Shown: positions 23,055-34,038 of the stretch, piece after piece
Position numbering within the stretch: the first letter of the stretch is position 1
Layout: every line of letters begins with the position of its first letter
NCBI GenBank assembly: GCA_025201765.1
Contig: MU623529.1
Coordinates: 1-51,488 of the forward strand
Direction: 5' to 3'
DNA from: Daldinia sp. FL1419
Taxonomy: Eukaryota; Ascomycota; Sordariomycetes; Xylariales; Hypoxylaceae
DNA: 51,488 nucleotides
Program-made: the position numbers and the translations under genes
The notes under the pieces: model-generated
Databases searched by the model: none
Seen by the model: only the letters and a program-made list of their open reading frames with translations
What the model was told of the DNA's origin: nothing

Positions 23055-23596
23055 ATGTGCTACTTTGCCGTCACTAGATTCCCTTGTGGATGTCTAAGCT
23101 CAAGTGGCAGTGAATACAAGTATTGCTCGGAGCGAGGCGGGAGTTGTAAAACGAAGACTCTAGGAAGATATGAGTGGCTAACTTTCTGTCCGGAAGCTCG
23201 AAAGGCTATGGATGCAAAGATATACAGCCATCGTGTCACGTACCCGAAATGTTGTGAAAATATGCAGGAAGAACAGCTTAATTCTCTTTGCAGAAAATGC
23301 AACTCCATCGTGGACAACAACAGCGAGAACATACATCCGTGCTGTAGCGGTGAGCACCGAGTTCTTCTATCTACCGGAACCGGGGCAGATGTTGAGAAGG
23401 AGTTTGAAAAGGCTGCAGAGCTTTGGCCGTCGAATTTTCGATCAAGATATCTCCGAAGAAAGAAGGACAAGAACGCGAGAAATTGCGGATGGTCCTTGTA
23501 AGTACCTCTTAAGGTATCCCTATCCTGGTTCAAGATGCTGCTCACGATACATATTTGTCGTTATATTGTAGGTGCTACGAATCTGTAGACTTGTAG
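23055..23596 (+). CDS. Small Cys-rich uncharacterised protein
   Basis: Two exons, 23055-23497 and 23572-23596 (intron 74 nt, donor GTAAGT, acceptor TTGTAG), give 155 residues. The protein starts MCYFAVTRFPCGCLSS and contains about fifteen Cys residues, including CC pairs (KCCEN, PCCSG) and a CRKC knuckle near the middle, so it may bind zinc. It has no signal peptide. The C-terminus is basic (RYLRRKKDKN) and then ends CGWSLCYESVDL after splicing. I do not recognise the family. The FPCGC start loosely recalls the Cys module of the gene at 18878-19990, which may reflect a shared fungal zinc-binding module. Confidence 0.6.
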
Positions 23597-23930
23597 ACCC
23601 GCGAACGACACGAGTAATACGAGTAATACGAGTAATACGATGGAGTTTGGAGTCTCGTATTTGTTGGATGCTTTTATTTTTTTCATGTTCCGGGTATGGA
23701 ACTACGCTCGTTTTGGGTAGTTAGCTTTTCCTCCTTTTTCTTTCCTTCTTTTATCTCTTTTTAGAATACTACTTAATTATTAATCATATTTATCTGTTGA
23801 CGCTACAAAAATTATACTGTTAGTAGCATCGGAATAATAAAATGTCGTCATTGCTGTTAAATACAACAATGGTTTTGGGTTCCTGTTTTCTCGCTGTTAC
23901 GGATACCTATTCGTGAAACCCGGACTCGAG

Positions 23931-23953
23931 CCCGAGGCGTTGGAAGCCTCGGG
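23931..23953. repeat. Perfect 8-bp hairpin, CCCGAGGC/GCCTCGGG
   Basis: Two 8-nt arms flank a 7-nt loop (GTTGGAA). It lies about 340 nt after the Cys-rich gene and is not followed by a T-run. A structural RNA or chance are both possible. Confidence 0.4.
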
Positions 23954-25043
23954 TGCTTTGTCACTTTGTTATTACAATGAAGATAACAAAATAAGATGAA
24001 ATCGAAATGAAAATTCGGGTATAGTTAGTTGCTGATGAAGCTCTGATAAAGCTCTACCAAAGTTCGATTGCTTTAGTTAACTAAGGGGTATCGGTCGTCG
24101 GTGTTCCCCAATCGCCGCCCGCTTCATCTAGGTGCGTTAGAATGCTCTTAGGTGGAGGTGCTTAATCCGTCTAATGCGATCTTCTTCGGGTCTAGCTAGG
24201 TCTAGTGACGAGGGGCAGCGGGGGTGTCATTGGTCGATTTCGACGTAATCTACTTGTTTAGGAATTTTGTCAGCGCCGACACGCCGGGACTGGGGACTTA
24301 GGTATGCTCCAGCAGTACCTATGCGCGAATCCACCGGATCCGATCCGTAACAGGGATGGTCTTAAGCGACTAGGGACCTTAGTAGCTTTCTAGAACAAGC
24401 TATGATTAGATCTTGTGCCCTGATTTTACTCCATTCTCGTTGTTTTCGGGATCGCGAAGATGCATAACGCATAGCGATATTCCGAAGGGGACGTGAAACG
24501 GCGATGCGAGTTTGCAAAATAGTGGTTCAAATGCAAGTTATTGTATCCGATCCGAGAACTACACGAATGAATACAAGGTAGGTATACCGAAGACTACATA
24601 TACCGAGGACTACATGAATTACCTCATCTACCTCTTACATATGTGTACCTATATGCAGAGCTTTGTACGTACCTAGAGGTACATAGTAGTATATAAAACA
24701 GAGTTTTGATTTAAATATTGAGTTTCGCACCAACTCTTAGATGCAGCAGATAGCAAGAATACTGAAACGAGCAACGTTGAAGAGGCAAGAGAGGTAACAG
24801 GCAACGGCTGGGAAACCAAGAACCAAGAACCAAGAACCAAGGGTCCAAACTTCGACAAATGTTTAAGCACCAAACGTTTCTTAAAAGTTTCTTAAACCTC
24901 CCCCGACATCTTCTTCCTCCATCCCTCCTCGGCACGCCTGCATAATATATCTGCATATACCCGTCCACCTTAACTCTCTCTTCCCCTTGTCAAATCTATC
25001 AAATATTTATTAAATCTTTATCAAATCTAACGCTGACACTAAC

Positions 25044-25071
25044 ACCTTGCACCTTGCACCTTGCACCTTGC
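25044..25071. repeat. Tandem repeat (ACCTTGC)4
   Basis: Four exact head-to-tail 7-mers lie upstream of the gene at 25236. Confidence 0.85.
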
Positions 25072-25235
25072 AGCACTGCATTCTGCATCCTACACATTTT
25101 ATCCTTTAACCTAATCTAACTTATATTCTGTGTTACTCTGTTACTCGAGTTCAAATAACAGTCACGTATAATTGTTATAATTGTTACCGATATTTAAATT
25201 TATACATCCAATATCGCTGCTATAATAATACGACC

Positions 25236-26210
25236 ATGTCGCTGGGAGAACAGCAGCGTCCTCCAGGTCCTCCGTACGCGCCAACCGCCGCGTCCGTCGG
25301 CGGTGTCCCTTCGATTATACCCGATATCCCTATCTGCGCCGTATTTATTACCATATATATCGCTTTCGCGGCTACTAATATGACGATATTTCAGATGAAT
25401 AATAGGGGATCTCATAAATTTATCCCTTCTGTTGCTTTGTTCGGTTTCTGTATGGCCCGAATAGTCACCCTGACCTTACGGATAGTATGGGCGAATCGGC
25501 AAACCAATGTTCGCCTCGCCATGGCAGCTAATATCTTCGTCAACGCTGGTATTCTCATTGTCTATATTCTCAACCTTATATTTGCCCAGCGAATTCTACG
25601 AGCGAAACAACCACATATTGGTTGGCACCCAGCACTTCGCATTGCATACAAGGTCTTCTACGCCAGCATCGTATGCGCTCTCATAATGGTCATCACATCC
25701 GTTGTGCTATCTATGTATAGCTTGGATCAATATACTGTACAGGCCTGTCGGGACGTTCAGTTGACGGCGGCCACATATCTCCTCATCATTACTACCTTGC
25801 CGGTCTTTCTGACAGCCGTCGCGTACTTGCTACCTCGTTCCCCCAAAGAAGAATCATTTGGAGATGGCAAGATGAATACCAAGGCTGCTCTTGTCCTTGT
25901 AACGGCTTGCCTATGTATGTTGAACCAGGGCTTCAAGTCGGGGACTGCGTGGTCGCCCCGACGACCACTTGACCACCCTGCCTGGTATCATGGAAAAGCG
26001 CCATTCTATGTTTTCGATTTTGCAACGGAGGTTCTAATTTTATGCGTCTTGACCCTGAATAGGATTGATAAAAGATTCTACGTTCCGAATGGGAGCAGTA
26101 AAATAGGCCACTACTCTGACAACGTCGAGTCATCGTCCAATAATAGTATCAGAGAGATTTCTGCCGAAAAGGAGCGGCAAAGGGGGGACACAACCTCAGA
26201 AGATGTTTAG
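25236..26210 (+). CDS. DUF3112-type seven-helix membrane protein (receptor-like)
   Basis: An intronless frame of 324 residues with the ATG at 25236. Seven hydrophobic segments are visible, beginning with IPICAVFITIYIAFAATNMT and ending with the helix FYVFDFATEVLILCVLTLNR. Conserved features I recall for this fungal family, often labelled family C-like GPCR, are the PAWYHGKAPFY motif before the last helix and the RFYVPNGSS segment just after it; both are present. The N-terminus is Pro-rich and the C-terminal tail is hydrophilic, Ser-rich and probably cytosolic. A plasma-membrane sensing role is plausible but not shown for the family. The gene ends in TAG at its natural C-terminus. Confidence 0.75.
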   Translation: MSLGEQQRPPGPPYAPTAASVGGVPSIIPDIPICAVFITIYIAFAATNMTIFQMNNRGSHKFIPSVALFGFCMARIVTLTLRIVWANRQTNVRLAMAANIFVNAGILIVYILNLIFAQRILRAKQPHIGWHPALRIAYKVFYASIVCALIMVITSVVLSMYSLDQYTVQACRDVQLTAATYLLIITTLPVFLTAVAYLLPRSPKEESFGDGKMNTKAALVLVTACLCMLNQGFKSGTAWSPRRPLDHPAWYHGKAPFYVFDFATEVLILCVLTLNRIDKRFYVPNGSSKIGHYSDNVESSSNNSIREISAEKERQRGDTTSEDV

Positions 26211-26405
26211 TTGAGATTTTCGGGCTATTGTTCTTTACCTCTTTATTGGCTTCATGAGTCCCGCGAATGAGGACGTACCTAGACGAATATGACGATACTC
26301 AAGTAATGATAATGCCTCGATCTCTTTAGGTACGATAAATATAGATTGTAGATTTGGTGTTACAGAGAGAATGGGTTTAAATACGATGTTGAACTCGCTC
26401 CCGAT

Positions 26406-26933
26406 TTATAATCTACTGGACAACATGTTGGAGAGAGTCTCGCTTAAATTACCCCCTTCCCACTCGTCGATATTAGCAGCTTCCCATTCCATCTGTAAGT
26501 ATCGTAGGATGGCCCAGATCTCATGAAACTCCCTATCACCCTCTAGGTCTTGGTCATTATCCGGATCGAATCTTCCATGTGTCCATTCGCCATGATTCTC
26601 CCAACTATGTCGAAGAACGCGAACCAGAAACCGAGTTGCATGCTCGAGTGATGTCCAGCCTCCCTTATTCGGGGCTTTGGAGCTTACATACTTATGTTGT
26701 GTGAAGGCATTCCCTGACGCGCACCACCGGAATAATTCATCGCAGTCTATGTCTTCGAGTTCGGCTTGGGCTTCAAGATAATCCCGTCGGTATTCCGCAA
26801 AAAAGGGGCCAATGAAGTCACCGTCTAAGATCTGTCGTACGAAATGCTTTTCGTCGTTGTGAAACCCAAGGTACAAGACGAGCGTTTCGTAAGCTTGATG
26901 CAGAGCCAAGACTCGTTCCCGAGGGATAGCCAT
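26406..26933 (-). CDS. Uncharacterised protein, 175 residues
   Basis: A single minus-strand exon with the ATG at 26933 and a TAA stop. The product is acidic, rich in Trp and His, and predicted to be mostly helical (HQAYETLVLYLGF, FLVRVLRHSWENHGEW). No signal peptide, membrane segment or recognised domain is seen. Its amino-acid composition is protein-like, not that of a chance frame, and it resembles the small orphan proteins common in Pezizomycotina accessory regions. It converges with the seven-helix protein gene across about 195 nt. Confidence 0.5.
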   Translation of the reverse strand: MAIPRERVLALHQAYETLVLYLGFHNDEKHFVRQILDGDFIGPFFAEYRRDYLEAQAELEDIDCDELFRWCASGNAFTQHKYVSSKAPNKGGWTSLEHATRFLVRVLRHSWENHGEWTHGRFDPDNDQDLEGDREFHEIWAILRYLQMEWEAANIDEWEGGNLSETLSNMLSSRL

Positions 26934-27100
26934 ACTGGCCGGCGTTGTTTAACTTTCTATCCAATGTTGGATATTTGCGATATTTGTGTGATGACACTTT
27001 TTTCGAGGATGAAGTTATGGAGATGGAGTTTGTGATCATTGGGGCATTCGGAAGTTGTAGCTTTAATCCAAATCCCCCTTTCCCCCCTCCTTTCTATTTA

Positions 27101-27148
27101 GTTGTCAGGTAAGTTGTCAGGTAAGTTGTCAGGTAAGTTGTCTGGTAA
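27101..27148. repeat. Tandem repeat, 12 bp x 4 (GTTGTCAGGTAA)
   Basis: Four units, the last with one substitution (TCTGG for TCAGG). Confidence 0.9.
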
Positions 27149-27308
27149 CCTAGGATGTCTCGTATTACGATTGCCTTTGTATTAGAATAAGCAAACGTAG
27201 ACACGCGCTGTTTTAAAACGCCTTCTACCTCGTTGAATATCTTGATCTTGTTTGAATATCTTAATTCGTGAGGAGTCGTTGATATACACGAGGCGCCGAA
27301 CCTGCGGG

Positions 27309-27341
27309 ATTGCGAGGGGATTGCGAGGGGATTGCGAGGGG
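27309..27341. repeat. Tandem repeat, 11 bp x 3 (ATTGCGAGGGG)
   Basis: Three exact units, head to tail. Confidence 0.9.
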
Positions 27342-27770
27342 CTTTGTGTCGTACTAGGCGGGAAAAGGGGTCACCGACCCAATCACGACGCTCACCGAGC
27401 TGCACGATAACCGCACCCGCGAGGTCAGAAATGGCGTTAAAATGCTGCACATGGGGTACTTACGGGAACCGCGTATCTCCCGCCGGCCACCTAGAGGCAT
27501 GTAGTCAGCCACCGACGCACGAGGCATCCCAGTCGACACACCATTACACATATTATTACAATTCGTTGAGTATCAACCCAAGCTCTGAGGTTGCTCCTCT
27601 CATCAAAAATGCGCTAGATATGTCGATCGATTTCCTAAGTAGGAGGTAAGCTAGGCGGGCATTGGGATTATCTTGTATACTCGGTAAGTATGGACAAAAT
27701 ATATACACATATACCTACCTACCTACGTATGGATTCCACGCACCGGTTGTGATTTACGTGCAACTATATA

Positions 27771-27815
27771 CATGCCTACACATACATACATGCCTACACA
27801 TACATACATGCCTAT

Positions 27816-27868
<53 letters not shown>

Positions 27869-27870
27869 TG
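27771..27870. repeat. Compound microsatellite (CATACATACATGCCTA)n(CA)n
   Basis: CATGCCTACACATA-type units lead into CATA tetranucleotides and then a long CA run. Confidence 0.9.
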
Positions 27871-28585
27871 AGCCTCGTCAAGTCGCTACCGATGTTTAGG
27901 AAGTAATAGGTAAGTAGTCCTAGGTGGATTTCTCTAGATTCTAAATTCTAGACTGATACAACGCATTCGAGTCTATCGACTGTAGTAATGACGATGGAAT
28001 ATAAGAAATATAGCCACCCCTTATTCGTAGCTCAAATTGTAGGTAGGATCAACGTGCCAATCAAGATCCCACCTAGCTTCCTGTACCTAGACAGACCTCC
28101 TGAATACCTATGACGATATTAATAAAACCCAGCCTTTCCCAAATACTAATATCCAAGCAACAATTCAAGTCGATAGTGCCGTCCCGGCTTTTGATTTCCA
28201 CGGATTGTTGTACAGGTAAAAAATTTCATCGTGATAGGTTTAATGCTCGTAGGAACGGCAACGGCCTCGAGCACGATGCCCTCTCGTCGATATCGATATT
28301 GGCGTCATTAGACTCCGTACTCAAATTAATCTACGCCTGGGTTGGCTGGTATGCCTTCAGAGTTGTTCGAGCTGGCATGGCGGGACATTGCTGTCCAGTA
28401 GATATGCGCCGGTTGGCTTCTAGTGATTCTCGTGAGTTCGGGTCCTTTATCGCAGGATTCTTATAACCGGACCTTATGCCGTCTCCATTCCATATCTCAC
28501 CTTCCTGTCCCATCGCCTCGCCCGCCCCGGTACACCTTGAACCTTGAGTAACCATTCCCTCGTTTAAAGATGGATGACCAATCTC

Positions 28586-29245
28586 TCAGGCCATATACGG
28601 GAACATATCCTCAAAAGATATAGTTTCAGAGGCCAATTGATCTAATAGACGGTCGAGCTTATCGTCCACGGAAGCTTTGTCTAGTAAAAATTTGGTCAAG
28701 TCTGACCACACTTCTACACAAAGAGATAGGTCAGGATCGAGCTCTTCCTCGAAGTAGCGCCGAAAATCCTCAAGTTGCTTAGGCTCAATACCAGGGCCTG
28801 AGCCCGATAGGAATGACTGTCCATATCTCCACGTCTCATTACGAGACTCGGGTTTTGAAGGACCTACAGTCCCCAGAAATCCTCTCGGTTGTTCGAGTGC
28901 CCGCAGCGTCTTCGCTCGTTCCTCCAATACATTTGTTTCTGCTGGTTTGTCGCTCCCTAAGGACGGCGCTGGGGAGATTTGGCAGCCGAGCGACATACGG
29001 CATTCGTCTAGTAGGCTCAGCCGTTGCGCACTGTTGTCTAGTAAAGATAGCGGTGGTATAGTAGGTATCGATCTTGGGGACGAACTAGGCATTTCGTCCA
29101 ACTCACTTGTTCCCTCCGCTGTATTTCCCTCCTGGTAAGACGACTCCTTAGATTTCCCCTTTGGTGAATAACATCCTGATCGTAGGCGGCAGAAAATTTT
29201 CCGTACGCGCCTGGCGGCCCTCCGTGCCAACGATGAAGACTCCAT
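28586..29245 (-). CDS. Uncharacterised protein, 219 residues
   Basis: A single minus-strand exon with the ATG at 29245 and a TGA stop. The first about 35 residues are strongly basic (ARRAARRVRKIFCRLRSGCY). The middle is Ser/Pro-rich and probably disordered. The C-terminal 70 residues are acidic and helical (LEDFRRYFEEELDPDLSLCV). No domain is recognised. The basic start could be a nuclear or mitochondrial targeting segment, but nothing else supports a location. Confidence 0.45.
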   Translation of the reverse strand: MESSSLARRAARRVRKIFCRLRSGCYSPKGKSKESSYQEGNTAEGTSELDEMPSSSPRSIPTIPPLSLLDNSAQRLSLLDECRMSLGCQISPAPSLGSDKPAETNVLEERAKTLRALEQPRGFLGTVGPSKPESRNETWRYGQSFLSGSGPGIEPKQLEDFRRYFEEELDPDLSLCVEVWSDLTKFLLDKASVDDKLDRLLDQLASETISFEDMFPYMA

Positions 29246-30395
29246 CCTATAATATGTAGGTGGACTGCAGTTTGTTCCTATTACAACGGGTCGAATAAGG
29301 CTGCTGGAATGAGTAACTGACGTGATGACAATATATCAAACTCAGATAGGGAAATATGCTACGTGGCGTATACATATTCCTGAAGGGGAGAAATATTTAT
29401 AATGGCGTGGGAGACTTCTGATAGATCAGGTCGATAAGGTATGAGACGTGGAATATAGTAAGGTTTATTAGGGTAACTATCCTATAAACGTGCGAAGAGT
29501 CGAGAAAAGGACCCAGCGAAGTATTTGGCTATACAGAGTCCTAGTTACAAAGGCTTCACATTCCCGCCGCGACTAGACGTTCTGTGCTGAAAGTCTATTA
29601 TACGCTAAGGTCACGTATTCATATATATAGTTATAGTCGTAGTAGATCTGAGCTTGACACGGCGGTTTCATATTACTTTTTCGGTTTTTCTAGGCCATGG
29701 CGGTACTTAATATGTTGTTACCAGACTCAACTCACAATGAAGAATATGTTATCTATTATTAATTTAGAACTCACCTGAATATAGCCTTCGCGCTTCCCTT
29801 GGTAAATATGTCAAAAATATGTTAAAAGGGGGCCTTACGACAACCCTCTGATGCGAATAAGGGGCCGTTCCAAAGCTTTTTTTTTTTTTTTTTTTTTTTG
29901 GAGCGGTGTTTACCTAGGTAGATACTATTATTCCTTGTGCTAATAACTAATAATAGGATCGGACGACCCTCAAGCTACATAAACAGTATGTATTCCAACG
30001 CGAAGTCATACTAAAGATTAATGGTCTCAATAGCATATCAGTAATACTCAACAACACCACTACGACCGTCCCCTCAACATGACAATGTATAATAGACTCA
30101 ACGTCACACTCGGGTTTATTTATAAATTCCCCGCATGACATCACAACTACATTGGTGGATATCGTAGCGTCATGCATGCTCGAGAACGTGCGAGTGTATA
30201 GTCCATTCCAAAGTATCTGGTAGTTCGGTTGACGCCGTCTCGTATTCGTGCTCCTGGGAACCCGAAGTTTCGCTATGTACATACATCCTCCCATATTATT
30301 CCAATCCCTCTGCTCCGCCGAATCATAACCATAATTCCTGCGGTCCCGCGTACCATTTTATTTACCTAGCTGAAGTAATATTGCAAAGTTGTGCT
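29246..30395. other. Intergenic region with poly-T run
   Basis: No gene is supported. A T-run of about 22 nt lies at 29878-29899. The 115-codon minus-strand frame at 29947-30294 looks like noise. Confidence 0.4.
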
Positions 30396-31800
30396 ATGAA
30401 GTTAACCTTACCTATTGTAACTGGCCTTCTTAGCCATGCATTCGCCCAAGCCAACCTCTTAGTAACACTTAATAGTACGTTTAGGACATCTGGAACGCGA
30501 AACGTTCGCATCGATACGGGGACATACGGACCGCCACTAGAGGAATACCATTATTTCTACGATCAATGGCCGATTGGGCTCGCTGTATCGAAGGAGGGCC
30601 GAGTTTTTACCTGCTACACGCGAGGAGAGTATACGTACACTCTGGGCGAGGTCGTTAATGAGACGGCCGAGGTAGCATACCCCAGTTTGGAGCTAAATAC
30701 GCCTCCTCAAGGACTTGCTAATGTTAGCAACGGCATCTCATTTGGGAGCAACGATGAGGGCCACTTTATCAGTGTTCAAGCGCTATACGTGACCCCCGAC
30801 GATACACTCTGGGTCCTCGATACCGGTCGCCCAACCATCACCCAAGATGAGAAGATCAGTATGCCATACGCTGCACCGGGTGGCCCAAAGCTGGTAGCCA
30901 TAAACTTAACCACAAATAGCATTAGCAAGACATACACCTTACCCCCAACGGTGCATTACCCAGATAGTTATATGAACGACCTGCGGTTCGACCTTCGGTC
31001 CAATGTAACCGAATCCGGAGGTGGCATCGCCTACGTTGTAGACAGCAGCAACGAAGGGAGGACGGGGTTCATCATGATCGACCTGTCAACAGGGGAGAGC
31101 TGGAGGCAGTTGAACCAGCATCCCAGCACCCAAGTTATATCCGAAGATGTTCCCAGCTACAATGGGATTCCATTTTATCTACGTCAGCAGGGGCATCCGC
31201 TCGGGTTTCAAGAAGAGGGCCTCGACGGGGCCGAGCTGGATCAACACGGAGAGGTGATAGAGTATACGGCCTAGGGATCTTATTTATGGCTAACAGTTAG
31301 CAGGTCATGTACTATTCTGCACTGACTACGGACTACTTATACTCGATAGAGACCCGGTATCTGCGGGCAAACGCAAATAGTGATCCACTTGCCAACAAAA
31401 AAGCCTTGGACAACGTTAAAAACTTGGGCCAAAGGGGTGGAAATGCCAACGGGTTCACAGGGGATAGCCTCGGCAACGTATATATGTTAATGCCGGAGCA
31501 TAATGCGATATTTGTTTATAAGTATGCGTACTCAAATCGAGCGTTCAAATAACCAGGACGAAAAAAGCTGAGCATGTCTGTAGCTATACGACCCAATTAA
31601 CGGTCCCGTATGTCAGAGATCCTCGCATTGTCTGGCCAGACAGCGCCAATGTGGGCTGGGACGGATATCTCTACGTTACGATTAATCAACTGCCGTACCA
31701 ACCGAACTGGAATAATGGAGTCGACAGACGTGCTTATCCGGGGTTGATACTGCGGTCAAAGCTTCCCGATGGCGCCAGCAAAAACACGTTGTTAATGTAA
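30396..31800 (+). CDS. Secreted MRJP/yellow-family protein
   Basis: Three exons, 30396-31253, 31304-31521 and 31584-31800, give 430 residues. I start at the ATG at 30396, which opens a signal peptide (MKLTLPIVTGLLSHAFAQA). Without splicing the frame appears broken by TAG codons and shifts, but a 50-nt intron with a CTAAC branch site joins LDQHGE to VMYYSALTTDYLYS, the usual DG..L...G...YYS.L..DYLYS pattern. A 62-nt intron then leads to VPYVRDPRIVWPDSANVGWDGYLYVTINQLPY. The fold is a six-bladed propeller of the major royal jelly/yellow type. Fungal members are secreted and of unknown function. The protein carries several Asn-X-Ser/Thr sites. The gene appears intact. Confidence 0.82.
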
Positions 31801-31938
31801 CTCGTACGAAAGAAGCTTTGCGCTGTTTGGGGGGGGAGGGTTATTTTTCTCTTTATTTACTTTTATCCGTTGAAATAAGTACTTCTCCCATTCGAAGAAT
31901 AATCATAACGGTAACATGAACGAAACGCAATCATCGTA

Positions 31939-32250
31939 TTAGTTTGTGCTTCCCCGTCCTCCCTGTCCGCTTTCCGGACCATGCGTCAGACCCTGACTTG
32001 AACCACCGCTAGCATTTAAGCCCTTCAATCCCGCGCCATCCTCGTGTTCCGGCAGCTCTGCTGTCTTGTCTGCTCGTGCAACATGGTTCTAGTATGAATG
32101 CTATTAGCAGAAAGTATATATTAGGTATTGGGATATATGTGGGCTTGGACCTACGCTAGGCTCGTTGCCAGCACCGTGGATGATGTCGTGGTCGGTCTCA
32201 GGCGTAATGTCCTGAGCGTTGTGAGCTCGACCGCTTCCGTCTCGGGGCAT
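31939..32250 (-). CDS. Very small spliced hydrophilic protein (81 residues)
   Basis: Two minus-strand exons, 32250-32155 and 32088-31939, with a 66-nt phase-0 intron (donor GTAGGT, acceptor ACTAG). The first exon reads MPRDGSGRAHNAQDIT and ends HDIIHGAGNEPS. The second continues NHVARADKTAELPEHEDG and ends in a Gly/Ser-rich tail (GLNASGGSSQGL). MPRDGSG at the N-terminus and HGAGN later recall a family of tiny Gly-rich, probably disordered proteins found across filamentous ascomycetes. Function is unknown; a hydrophilin-like stress role would be a guess. Neither exon is long enough to be called from frame length alone. The clean splice and composition are the support. It converges with the MRJP gene. 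Confidence 0.62.
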
Positions 32251-33198
32251 ATTGGATCAAAGCTGTGTGTGACGAAGCTGCGTCGAAAGTATAGAGTAGC
32301 AATTCAGTTGGATTTAATTTGAGAAGTAGTGGCGATGGTATTCGAGTTTTCTTTCTTTTTTTCTTTTTCTTTTCTTTTCTTGATTTCGATTAATTGTCTA
32401 ATTGGTTGTGAATATGAACATATGTAAGGAATAAAGAAATAAAGAAATGTAGGCGATGAGTAAACTTATTATTGTACTAGGTAAGTAAGCTTGCTATTTA
32501 AGCTGTCGGTAGCAATATGTTTGACGTCATTGACGTCTTCAGAATCCATAAATTTCCATGAGGTCAGGCGTACGTCATATCAAACTTGTACATACAGATC
32601 TTGTACTAGGTTAGGCAAGTATAAACAAATTACAATAGTTAACTAGTCTCCGAATACCTCTCAACGTTTATGACATATGTGTGTAGTAAGTGATCGTTGA
32701 AGGAGCCTGGGACGTGGGTCTGGTCAAGTGAATAGCTTCAAAATTTTATTTTATTTTTATTTTTTATTTTTTCATCCGACGGGATATTGCTTTTAACTCG
32801 AATCGTCATCAAACACTCCAAATATCAAGCCGTCGTGAAACTCTGCTTGGAATATCTAAAATATTTCTTGAGCTGAGACATTCTTGGAGATGGATTGCGC
32901 AATTCTCTCCGTGCGTGCCTCCTTATTCCGTTATTGGGTGATCGCGACGGGTTAAGCGCAATAGAACCCCGCATATTGGTAAGCAGCCGGTACGAACCAT
33001 CATTAGAAATCCATCCTTACTTAGCATCGTGGACGTAATTCCGTGAGTATAAGTTGAACGTGTGATGTCGGATTTCCTACGTGGTTCAATAAACTCCGAG
33101 GCCAGTGAGGTATTCTTGCTCTCTTCAGTACCGTAGCGGATCTTGACTATCTTGATACCCTCAAACTGTGGTCTATTCGACTAACAAACCTCGCGGAA
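32251..33198. other. Divergent intergenic region
   Basis: This lies between the small hydrophilic protein and the glutathione transferase gene and probably holds both promoters. T/C-rich runs occur at 32349-32386 and 32744-32772. No gene is seen. Confidence 0.4.
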
Positions 33199-34038
33199 AT
33201 GGCGACACCAAAGATTAAGTTGTACACAAACCATCGATGCCCATGTACGAATACCTCTATCGAGGCTCGCAGCCCTCGCAGCCCTCGCAGACAAGAAGCT
33301 AACGGATTCACCAGGGGCTCATCGCGCCCATATATCTCTTGCCGAGCTCGGACTACCGTTCGAGGAAGAGATTATTGACTTGAGCACCCCCCGCACTCCC
33401 GAGTACCTGAAGATTAATCCACGGGGTTTAGTTCCGTCGATCGAGTATAATGGAGAGATCCTCACCGAGTCGGGTATTATTTCTGACTTTCTGGCCGATG
33501 CTCACCCATCTCATCTTCTCCCGGCTTCGAACGCTCCCGGTGGAGCTTTGCTTCGTGCCAGGATCGCTTTCTTCGTCGATACCTTTATTTCCAAGGTGAA
33601 CGGTAATTTTTACAAGGCACAATTCGCCAAGACCGAAGATGAAGTAGAGAGCTTTGTCAAGGAGTATGTTGATGCGCTTGTAAAGGAAGTTGAGCCGCTC
33701 CTCGCCAACGCCGCACCATTCTTCAACGGCAGCGACAAGCTTACGCAGGCTGAGGTAACCATCCTATTTGACCATATCATCTCTTAACTATCTGGAGGGC
33801 GTGGACTAAATCACTATAGGTTTTGACGGGGAGCTTCATCATACGCCTTTTCACCCTACCAAAGCATGGTATTTTGCCTGCGCACATACTCACCGATATC
33901 TCCGCCAAAGCGCCCAACTTCTACAAATGGGCACAGGCCGTATCCAAGCACCCCAGTGTGAAAGGAATATACAACGAGGAAGATATCGCGGCGAGTACCA
34001 AGGAGAGACTGGCTAAGCTACGAGCGGCTGCGGCTTAG
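33199..34038 (+). CDS. Glutathione S-transferase, Cys-type (omega-like)
   Basis: Three exons, 33199-33244, 33315-33754 and 33820-34038, give 234 residues, normal for the family. The 70-nt first intron splits the Trp codon of the active-site motif CPWAHRAHISLAEL, putting the likely catalytic Cys at residue 14. The N-terminal thioredoxin-like domain continues with NPRGLVPSIEYNGEILTESG, where VP and ES bind glutathione. Residues from about 95 form the helical C-terminal domain. A Cys instead of Tyr or Ser suggests thiol-transferase or dehydroascorbate-reductase type chemistry on oxidised or conjugated substrates in the cytosol. The first intron contains a CGCAGCCCT triplication. The protein ends in an Ala run. 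Confidence 0.88.

Larger units (their letters stand above)
23597..25235. other. Long intergenic region
   Basis: I see no supported gene in 1.6 kb. It holds a (GAGTAATAC)n run at about 23611-23640, a perfect hairpin at 23931-23953, AACCAAG repeats near 24816-24842 and ACCTTGC units at 25044-25071. The last about 250 nt are probably the leader and promoter of the seven-helix protein gene. Confidence 0.4.
26934..28585. other. Intergenic region rich in tandem repeats
   Basis: It contains three tandem arrays (27101-27148, 27309-27341, 27771-27870). A 118-codon plus-strand frame at 28110-28466 has no recognisable character and is not called. Confidence 0.4.

Noticed and set aside
27332..27649. 105-codon plus-strand frame overlapping tandem repeats
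   Set aside because: It is built partly from repeat units and has no recognisable character.
28110..28466. 118-codon plus-strand frame
   Set aside because: No domain, weak start context and no splice support; it may be chance.
29947..30294. 115-codon minus-strand frame
   Set aside because: Composition looks random and it falls in the promoter region of the MRJP-type gene.
31254..31303. Apparent stop and frameshift in the MRJP-type gene
   Set aside because: A 50-nt intron with a CTAAC branch site and CAG acceptor removes both and joins the conserved motif exactly, so the gene is intact.
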